Assembly: GCA_001805125.1 (NCBI GenBank)
Contig: MHEF01000029.1
Location: 1-10,737, forward strand
Source of the DNA: Nitrospirae bacterium RBG_13_39_12
GTDB lineage: Bacteria > Nitrospirota > Thermodesulfovibrionia > Thermodesulfovibrionales > SM23-35
Reading direction: 5' to 3'
DNA: 10,737 nt
Position numbers and translations under genes: made by a program. Positions 5,381 to 10,133 of this stretch are shown piece by piece. The first letter of the stretch is position 1; every line of letters starts with the position of its first letter. The notes beneath the pieces were generated by a model. It saw nothing but the letters and a program-made list of their open reading frames with translations, had not been told where the DNA came from and searched no databases.

Positions 5381-6334
5381 TTAGTTTTTTGTTAAATCTT
5401 TAAAATATTTAATGGTATTCTTCAATCCTTCTTCAAAAGGAACAGATGGTTTCCATTCAAGAACTTCCTTTGCAAGTTTTATGTCAGGTTTTCGCTGCAT
5501 CGGGTCATCAAAAGGAAGAGGTTCAAAAACTATTTTTGACTTTGAACCTGTCAGTTTTATTATTTTCTCCGCAAGCTTAATGATGGTAATTTCTACCGGA
5601 TTGCCCAGATTAACCGGTCCTGTGAAATCATCGGCACTATTCATAAGTTTAATAAGCCCTGAAATCATGTCATCCACATAACAGAAACTTCTTGTCTGTT
5701 TTCCATCACCAAAGACTGTAATGTCTTCTCCTTTTAAAGCCTGCATTATAAAATTGCTTACCACCCTTCCATCGTTAGGATGCATTCTCGGGCCATAAGT
5801 GTTGAATATCCTTGCAACCTTTATCTTTAATTTATGCTGGCGGTGGTAATCAAAGAAGAGTGTCTCAGCACACCTTTTCCCTTCGTCATAACATGACCTG
5901 TATCCAATAGGATTCACGTTCCCCCAGTATGTTTCGGGTTGCGGATTAACTGCCGGGTCGCCATAAACCTCGGATGTTGAAGCCTGAAGGATTTTTATCC
6001 TGAGTCTTTTTGCAAGACCAAGCATATTGATGGAGCCGTGAACAGAGGTTTTTGTAGTCTGAACAGGATCGAACTGGTAATGCACAGGCGAGGCAGGACA
6101 CGCAAGGTTATAAATTTCATCAGCCTCTACATAAAGTGGAAAAGTTATGTCATGTCTTAGAACCTCAAAAAGAGAAATTTTAAAAAGGTGGGCTATGTTT
6201 GTTCTTCGGCCGGTATAAAAGTTGTCAACACAAATAACCTCATGTCCCTCATTTAGTAGGCTTTCGCAAAGATGGGAACCAAGAAAACCGGCTCCTCCGG
6301 TAACAAGAATCCTTTTATTTGAAATGTTTTTCAT
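5381..6334 (-). CDS. UDP-glucuronate decarboxylase (UDP-xylose synthase)
   Basis: Converts UDP-glucuronate to UDP-xylose with tightly bound NAD. It is a 317-residue extended SDR with strongly diagnostic segments: GGAGFLGSHLCE (13-24), YNLACPASPVHYQFDPV (75-91), KTSVHGSINMLGLAKR (95-110), QASTSEVYGDP (117-127), YWGNVNPIGYRSCYDEGKR (136-154) containing Y149 and K153, and FNTYGPRMHPNDGRVVSNF (177-195). The length is normal for a bacterial UXS and no repeat insert is seen. Of the two adjacent ATGs I prefer the second (6332-6334), which lies 4-5 nt after GAGGTG; the first is too close to it. It makes a sugar donor separate from the GDP-fucose branch. UDP-glucose dehydrogenase, which would supply its substrate, is not in the window. 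Confidence 0.95.
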   Translation of the reverse strand: MKNISNKRILVTGGAGFLGSHLCESLLNEGHEVICVDNFYTGRRTNIAHLFKISLFEVLRHDITFPLYVEADEIYNLACPASPVHYQFDPVQTTKTSVHGSINMLGLAKRLRIKILQASTSEVYGDPAVNPQPETYWGNVNPIGYRSCYDEGKRCAETLFFDYHRQHKLKIKVARIFNTYGPRMHPNDGRVVSNFIMQALKGEDITVFGDGKQTRSFCYVDDMISGLIKLMNSADDFTGPVNLGNPVEITIIKLAEKIIKLTGSKSKIVFEPLPFDDPMQRKPDIKLAKEVLEWKPSVPFEEGLKNTIKYFKDLTKN

Positions 6335-6396
6335 CATTCACCTCATTCTCAAAAATTATTTTAAAAGTATACACGTCTTCTATGGTCATTTATTGT

Positions 6397-6459
6397 ATCG
6401 CTTGGGGTCAGACTTGTTTATTGCATTTATCATGGTTGCATAGCGCATGGCGCACAGCG
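6397..6459 (+). repeat. 63-bp dispersed element, copy R3
   Basis: The most diverged copy, upstream of UXS. It has GGGGTCAGACTTG where R1 and R2 have CGGAATCAGACTTG, and the conserved CATGG and GCGCATGGCGCACAGCG. The internal stem is TTGCA (6421-6425) / TGCAT (6437-6441): one pair is changed G-C to A-T relative to R1, and the outermost pair is lost. Confidence 0.85.
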
Positions 6460-6466
6460 TTTATAT

Positions 6467-6503
6467 AGTTTCCCTGGTTTGTTTGGTTTTTTTTGGTTTA
6501 TTC
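6467..6503 (+). repeat. Nonamer (GGTTTATTT type) repeat, short copy
   Basis: Four units of about 9 nt (AGTTTCCCT, GGTTTGTTT, a 10-nt variant, GGTTTATTC). It follows directly after R3 and is related to 6717-6788. Confidence 0.6.
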
Positions 6504-6549
6504 CGTTATATCGGACTAATTCAGGTCAAGGCATTCAAGACAATTATTT

Positions 6550-6714
6550 CTAGCGGAAAAGCTGGGGGAGTATAAAGATTCCGATAATTAATGCCAGAAT
6601 TATTGTAACAATTATTTCCCAGTGTTCAGCCCAGATATTCTTACGAAACTTATTTAAACTTTTATCGTATTTTTTCTTTAGCTTCTCTATCTTCCCGCTC
6701 TGTGAATCTTTCAT
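6550..6714 (-). CDS. Small single-pass membrane protein, unknown function
   Basis: A 54-codon frame from ATG (6712-6714) to TAG. It has a strongly basic N-terminal half (SGKIEKLKKKYDKSLNKFRK), then NIWAEHWEII and one hydrophobic helix of about 18 residues (VTIILALIIGIFILPQLF) ending at an Arg. The amphipathic or charged start plus one transmembrane segment looks like a real protein rather than chance. It lies in line with the operon between the MarR-type regulator and UXS. There is no clear ribosome binding site: the upstream sequence is the 9-nt repeat at 6717-6788. I recognise no family; a DUF5989-like partner of the SxtJ protein would be attractive, but the sequence does not show that pattern. 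Confidence 0.45.
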   Translation of the reverse strand: MKDSQSGKIEKLKKKYDKSLNKFRKNIWAEHWEIIVTIILALIIGIFILPQLFR

Positions 6715-6716
6715 AT

Positions 6717-6788
6717 GGTTTCTCTGGTTTATTTGGTTTATTTAGTTTGTTTAGTTACTTTGGTTTATTTGGTTTTTATAGTTTATTT
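6717..6788 (+). repeat. Nonamer tandem repeat (GGTTTATTT)x8
   Basis: Eight contiguous 9-nt units. Three are exactly GGTTTATTT (6726, 6735, 6762) and the others differ by one to four bases (for example AGTTTGTTT, GGTTTCTCT). It abuts the start codon of the small membrane protein. The stretch 6789-6911 beyond it is very AT-rich with no gene. Confidence 0.85.
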
Positions 6789-6911
6789 AGTGACCAGGTA
6801 TATTTGTTAATAAGCATAGCGCAAAAATATTAATTTTCATTTTCATATTTTAAATCAACTCTATTACATTAAACAAATACTAATTTTTTTTATTAAACTT
6901 GACAGATTGCT

Positions 6912-7259
6912 TCAGCGTGATGTATTTCTATTGTTTTTCTGGAACTCTTCGTGATTTTCCTGCCTGAGTGTCTCAATCTCGTGCTTGAGTCTTTCAAATT
7001 CATCAAGCTTTCTCTGCAGGAATTTATATGTCTGCGTTACTTTTTCGCTCACGCCCTTCGGGGTAAGGATATACATATACCCTATCTTCTTCCTTGAATT
7101 CTTGAAACGTTTTGCCTTGATGTAGCCCTTTTCAAGCAATGCATTAACAAGGTAGTTCACCCTTCCAAGACTTAAGCCCATTCTTTTGGACAGATCACGC
7201 TGTGAAAGGGTTCCGTCCTTTGCTAATTCACGAAGGGTTTTGAAATGGGATTCGTCCAT
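6912..7259 (-). CDS. MarR-type EPS-associated transcriptional regulator
   Basis: A 115-residue DNA-binding protein matching the MarR_EPS type found in exopolysaccharide loci. The start MDESHFKTLRELAKDGTLSQ leads into a winged helix-turn-helix (about 18-45, RDLSKRMGLSLGRVNYLVNA). A wing with FKNSRKKIGYMYILTPKG (52-69) follows, then a charged coiled-coil helix (about 76-107). These regulators sit at the head of EPS operons and probably act on the locus itself. It is the first gene after the promoter and the ops-containing leader, with about 150 nt of predicted untranslated leader. No good ribosome binding site is visible (AAGAC only). The sequence just before the ATG is again degenerate heptamer DNA. 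Confidence 0.9.
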   Translation of the reverse strand: MDESHFKTLRELAKDGTLSQRDLSKRMGLSLGRVNYLVNALLEKGYIKAKRFKNSRKKIGYMYILTPKGVSEKVTQTYKFLQRKLDEFERLKHEIETLRQENHEEFQKNNRNTSR

Positions 7260-7330
7260 GTCTTAAATAAAGTAAGAAGTCAGAACGAAGAATTCAGAAG
7301 TGAACAAACAGGTAAAGATTTAAATACACT

Positions 7331-7377
7331 TGTCAGGCAAAAAGAAAGGCTACCGCCGTTACCTGACATTTTTCAGG
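7331..7377 (-). promoter_or_regulatory. Leader hairpins, one enclosing the ops-like element
   Basis: A perfect 7-bp inverted repeat, TGTCAGG (7331-7337) / CCTGACA (7362-7368), brackets the ops-like element. The CCTGA part (7362-7366) can instead pair with TCAGG (7373-7377) across a 6-nt loop. The two stems therefore exclude each other, the layout of an attenuator or antiterminator switch in the leader of the EPS regulator gene. Confidence 0.55.
7344..7357 (-). promoter_or_regulatory. ops/JUMPstart-like element
   Basis: Read on the transcribed strand it is GGCGGTAGCCTTTC followed by TTTTTG. The first nine bases equal the enterobacterial ops core (GGCGGTAGC), at which RNA polymerase pauses and the NusG paralogue RfaH loads. 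The following T-run also resembles the known site. It lies in a transcribed leader about 55 nt after the predicted start and about 85 nt before the start codon of an EPS regulator, where such elements are known to occur. The RfaH-like factor is not encoded in the window. Confidence 0.65.
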
Positions 7378-7385
7378 AAAGATGA

Positions 7386-7416
7386 TGAAGCACTCCGGTG
7401 CGTTCACCCACTGAAC
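7386..7416 (-). promoter_or_regulatory. Promoter-proximal leader hairpins
   Basis: TGAA-GCAC (7386-7393) pairs with GTGC-TTCA (7398-7406, one bulged base) across a 4-nt loop. GTTCA (7402-7406) can alternatively pair with TGAAC (7412-7416). These form the first sequence of the predicted transcript. Confidence 0.45.
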
Positions 7417-7419
7417 TAT

Positions 7420-7447
7420 ATTATAATTATTTCTTTAGAAACGTCAA
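7420..7447 (-). promoter_or_regulatory. Sigma70-type promoter of the EPS operon
   Basis: On the minus strand, TTGACG (7442-7447), a 16-bp spacer and a perfect TATAAT (7420-7425). The predicted start is near 7412-7414, giving a leader of about 150 nt to the MarR-type regulator gene and the genes beyond it. It is the best promoter I see in the window. Confidence 0.75.
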
Positions 7448-7840
7448 GTTTTAGTGATTAAAGTCAGAAGTCAGAACGTAAAAGTAGGCACTAGGCAGTA
7501 AACAGTGAGCAGTCAACAACAGGTAAAGGTTAAGATTAAAATACAAGAAAGAACGATAAAGAAAGTCAAAAGGCAGAAGTAAGAAGTAAGAAGTAAAAAG
7601 TAAGCAGTAGGCACTAGGCAGTAAGCAGTCAACAACAGGGAAAGGGAAAGGTTAAAACTACAACTAAGTACAAAAAAAGTAAGAAGTCAGAAGGCAGAAT
7701 GTTAAAAAAGAAGTGAATCGGTGAAACGGGGAAACGGAGAAAAATAAAAGTAAGAAATCAAAAGTCAGAAGCAAGAATTAAAAAAAAAAGTAAGAAATAA
7801 AAACTTAGAACCGGGTAGCAAGCTGCAGGAAAATAAATTT
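7448..7840 (+). repeat. Gene-free field of degenerate heptamer repeats
   Basis: Between the manC stop and the EPS promoter there is no gene. The DNA is dominated by purine-rich words of 7-nt period (AGTAAGA, AGTAGGC, ACTAGGC, AGTCAAC and relatives). A block starting AGTAGGCACTAGGCAGTAA occurs at 7483 and again at 7606, the first copy having one extra heptamer; both continue into CAACAACAGG and A/G-rich sequence. Smaller tracts lie at 7464-7478, 7573-7605, 7680-7697 and 7748-7800. The tract also extends weakly into 7262-7310 beyond the leader. Confidence 0.8.
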
Positions 7841-9445
7841 TTATTTGGTCTTTTTCTTTGATTTTTTGGGTTTCTTTGGTTTACTAAGCTTAGGTAATTT
7901 TTTTGGTTTGCCTGATTTTTTTAGTTTGCCTGATATTTTTGGTTTATCCGGTTTACTGAGTTTCTCCGGTTTTTTTTCGACCTTGATCTTCTTCTCTTCT
8001 CTTCCATAAACATCATCAAATCTCATTATATCGTCCTCACCGACATATTCGCCGTTCTGGACCTCGATTATCTCCAGCGGGACCTTGCCCGGGTTTTCGA
8101 GCCTGTGGAGTGTTGACTTGGGGATATACGCAGATTCATTCTCATGTACAAGCTTCTCTATCTTACCTATAGTCACCTTTGCTGTACCTCTTATCACCAC
8201 CCAATGCTCGGAACGGTGATGATGCAGTTGCAGACTCAGCCTTTCACGCGGGTTCACCACTACCCGCTTTATTTTGTAGCGGTTCCCTTCTTCAAGTACT
8301 GTATAACTTCCCCATGGGCGGTATGTAGTCAAATGTTCGGACGCTTCCCTGCGGTTAGACATTGAAAGATTCTCTACAATTTCTTTTACTTTCTGAGCCT
8401 GACCTTTTTTTGCTATAAGGATTGCATCATCAGTTTCAATGATCAGACTGTCTTCCAACCCGACAGTTGCGATGAGCCTTTTGCCACCAATTATCATAGT
8501 ACCGATTGTGTCTATGGTAATTGCATCACCGCTCCTGATATTGCCATCACTGTCCTTTACGAGAAGATCATAGAGGGAATCCCATGACCCTATATCATTC
8601 CAGTATATGTCCATAGGGAGTGTTACCACCCTGTCGGACCTCTCCATTACTGAGTAATCTATTGATATTTCAGGCATCTGATTAAATGCGTCAACTATTT
8701 CATCATAGCTTTTTTCAAGCATCCCGTATATCTCCGGCACATGCTTTTTAAATTCATTGATCATTGTTCCGATACTGAAAGCAAACATGCCGGAGTTCCA
8801 GTAGTAACTGCCATCCACAATATATTTCTTTGCAGTCTCCATATCCGGTTTTTCTGTAAACTTTTCTGCATTGAAATAATCCTCATTAACAATTCCAGAC
8901 TGCTTACTGCTTACTACCGGCAGCTTACTAATTTTTATGTATCCATAACCTGTTTCCGGTCTCGTGGGTTTTATGCCAAAGGTAACGATATAACCCTTTC
9001 CCGCAACAGCTTCTGCACGTTTTACATGTTCCCTGAACTGTTCAACGTCCGGTATGACATGGTCAGATGGTGAAATAAAGAGGACCTCATTTCTGTCACA
9101 ACCCAGTTTTTCCAGACAGTATTTTGCGCCGAGAGCAATAGCAGGAGCTGTATTTCTGCTTGCAGGCTCAAGAATAATATGAGCAGGTATCAAGGAACCA
9201 GGCGCACTGAGTGAAGAATATTGAGTGTTGAATAATTCTTTAAGGTCGGACAAGACGTGGAATTTATATTCATTGTTGGTCATTATAATAATATCTCCGG
9301 GAGGAATAAAGCCAATGAGCCTTTCAACAGTCTGCTGAAGCAGGGACTTATCGCCTGTTAAACGCAGGAACTGTTTCGGATAATTCTTTCTGCTTAACGG
9401 CCACAGCCGTGTACCGGAGCCGCCCGCGAGGATAAGGACTTTCAT
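7841..9445 (-). CDS. manC: Mannose-1-phosphate guanylyltransferase / mannose-6-phosphate isomerase
   Basis: A bifunctional enzyme that makes GDP-mannose from Man-1-P and interconverts Man-6-P and Fru-6-P; it feeds Gmd. The N-terminal nucleotidyltransferase has LAGGSGTRLWPLSRKNYPKQ (6-25), EPASRNTAPAIALGA (93-107), FISPSDHVIPD (123-133), FTEKPD (196-201) and YYWNSGMF (214-221). The C-terminal cupin isomerase has RPWGSYTVLEEG (376-387), LQLHHHRSEHWVVIRGTA (405-422), IPKSTLHRLENP (441-452) and EVQNGEYVGEDDIMRFDDVYGR (461-482), where the family normally ends. Residues 483-534 are an added Lys/Pro-rich tail built from a 9-nt repeat. Residues 172-183 come from heptamer repeats, and residues 71-88 form another extra loop, also 7-nt periodic in part. 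GGGGG precedes the ATG by about 6 nt. It converges on the EPS leader in the same direction. Confidence 0.95.
   Translation of the reverse strand: MKVLILAGGSGTRLWPLSRKNYPKQFLRLTGDKSLLQQTVERLIGFIPPGDIIIMTNNEYKFHVLSDLKELFNTQYSSLSAPGSLIPAHIILEPASRNTAPAIALGAKYCLEKLGCDRNEVLFISPSDHVIPDVEQFREHVKRAEAVAGKGYIVTFGIKPTRPETGYGYIKISKLPVVSSKQSGIVNEDYFNAEKFTEKPDMETAKKYIVDGSYYWNSGMFAFSIGTMINEFKKHVPEIYGMLEKSYDEIVDAFNQMPEISIDYSVMERSDRVVTLPMDIYWNDIGSWDSLYDLLVKDSDGNIRSGDAITIDTIGTMIIGGKRLIATVGLEDSLIIETDDAILIAKKGQAQKVKEIVENLSMSNRREASEHLTTYRPWGSYTVLEEGNRYKIKRVVVNPRERLSLQLHHHRSEHWVVIRGTAKVTIGKIEKLVHENESAYIPKSTLHRLENPGKVPLEIIEVQNGEYVGEDDIMRFDDVYGREEKKIKVEKKPEKLSKPDKPKISGKLKKSGKPKKLPKLSKPKKPKKSKKKTK
7871..7978 (+). repeat. 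Nonamer repeat coding for the ManC tail
   Basis: Twelve contiguous 9-nt units of the TTTATTTGG/TTTACTGAG type, matching in period and consensus the intergenic repeat at 6717-6788 (GGTTTATTT, same phase and same strand). The stop codon of manC itself lies in a further TTTATTTGG (7840-7848). Because nine is a multiple of three, the repeat gives a regular K-P-x / K-x-S/K peptide. Confidence 0.75.
8897..8930 (-). repeat. Heptamer-repeat insert in manC
   Basis: On the coding strand two exact AGTAAGC units are followed by AGTCTGG, preceded by a diverged AGTAAGC-like word (AGTAAGC-TGCC at the upstream edge). It encodes about residues 172-183 (SKLPVVSSKQSG), between the native GYGYIKI and NAEKFTEKP segments, where other ManC proteins are shorter. 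The reading phase (GTA-AGC-AGT = Val-Ser-Ser) is the same as in gmd. Confidence 0.7.
9204..9237 (-). repeat. Possible second 7-nt periodic insert in manC
   Basis: The plus strand reads CTGAGTG, AAGAATA, TTGAGTG, TTGAATA, again a 7-nt pattern though with a different consensus. It codes for about residues 70-81 of ManC, in a loop (NTQYSSLSAPGSL) that is longer than usual just before the IILEPASRNTAP motif. Confidence 0.4.
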
Positions 9446-9463
9446 TTAAAACCCCCAAATAAC

Positions 9464-9491
9464 AGTATGCAGTATGGAGTAGGCAGTATGC
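9464..9491 (+). repeat. Heptamer repeat upstream of manC
   Basis: Four contiguous units: AGTATGC, AGTATGG, AGTAGGC, AGTATGC. It lies in the spacer before the manC start codon, 19 bp from it, so it is probably in the untranslated leader if manC is co-transcribed with the genes to its right. Confidence 0.8.
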
Positions 9492-9550
9492 ATACAAACT
9501 AAGATACCAAAAATAAATAAAATAAGCACAATATCTCAAATACAAAAAAG

Positions 9551-9571
9551 TTACTGCTTATTGCTTACTAA
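9551..9571 (-). repeat. Heptamer repeat forming the 3' end of the four-helix gene
   Basis: On the minus strand three units (AGTAAGC, AATAAGC, AGTAACT; the first begins at 9569). The first two include the last sense codons (Ser-Lys-Gln) and the TAA stop of the four-helix-bundle gene. Confidence 0.65.
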
Positions 9572-9932
9572 ACTTTCCCTTCTTTTCAATCATCCCATAA
9601 AGCATTCTGCTGACTTCATCATATCCAGCATAAAGCTTATCATATTTTTCTGATGAAATATAACCGGTATCCCTGGAAATTTCCAGCCAAACTTCTGTTT
9701 CACCTGCTTCTCCAGCAGCATCAATAATTTTACTCACAAACATTTTTGGGTATAATCTCTTCTTCCATGCCTCAGCTATATTGGTAGTAACACTTCTTGA
9801 AGAACGCCTAACCTGATCAACAAGTGAATATTTTTCTTCTTTTGGGAATGACTTAGTAGATTCAAAAATATCCATAGCTAACTTATATGCAAGCTGAAAA
9901 ACTTTTAAATCCTTATATCCATTATATTTCAT
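9558..9932 (-). CDS. Four-helix-bundle protein (23S rRNA intervening-sequence type)
   Basis: A 124-residue all-helical protein of the four-helix-bundle/S23 family. It opens with GYKDLKVFQLAYKLAMDIFE (5-24), has FPKEEKYSLVDQVRRSSRSV (29-48), the hallmark NIAEAWKKR (51-59), and EAGETEVWLEISRDTGYIS (75-93). Relatives are encoded inside rRNA intervening sequences, but many also stand alone near polysaccharide loci. Their biochemical role is unclear; they form ring-like oligomers. It sits between the phosphomannomutase and manC genes, in the same direction. There is no clear ribosome binding site. Its last codons and stop lie in heptamer-repeat DNA, so the C-terminus may have been trimmed or extended by the repeat. 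Confidence 0.9.
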   Translation of the reverse strand: MKYNGYKDLKVFQLAYKLAMDIFESTKSFPKEEKYSLVDQVRRSSRSVTTNIAEAWKKRLYPKMFVSKIIDAAGEAGETEVWLEISRDTGYISSEKYDKLYAGYDEVSRMLYGMIEKKGKFSKQ

Positions 9933-10070
9933 TTTTTTATTTTTTGATTTCTGTTTTCATATTTTCATGTTTTATATTATGTTCTGTTTATTATCTAGTT
10001 TTTTGGTTCCAGTTTCATTTCTTATTGTTTTTCTTCATCATTGTTTAGTTTTTAGTGTTTACTACTTTTG

Positions 10071-10126
10071 TGCCTACTGCTTACTGCCTATTTCTTGCTT
10101 TTTACTTCTGACTTCTTACTTTATTT
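10071..10126 (-). repeat. Heptamer repeat downstream of the phosphomannomutase gene
   Basis: Eight units on the plus strand (TGCCTAC, TGCTTAC, TGCCTAT, TTCTTGC, TTTTTAC, TTCTGAC, TTCTTAC and a partial one); read on the minus strand these are the AGTAAGC family. The rest of the spacer (9933-10133) is T-rich with nothing else recognisable. Confidence 0.75.
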
Positions 10127-10133
10127 ATTGTGG

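Noticed and set aside
7315..7416. Cyclic di-GMP (GEMM) or other known riboswitch in the EPS leader
   Set aside because: The GGTAACGGCGGTAGCC words look superficially similar, but the conserved GEMM core is not present in order; the ops reading explains the sequence better.
7262..7840. Possible CRISPR array
   Set aside because: Units are 7 nt, degenerate and without spacers of constant length; there are no cas genes.
9348..9545. Minus-strand frame overlapping the manC start, reading YAYCLLHTAYCYL
   Set aside because: Translation of the heptamer repeat (CTGCATAC type) in another frame; no support as a protein.
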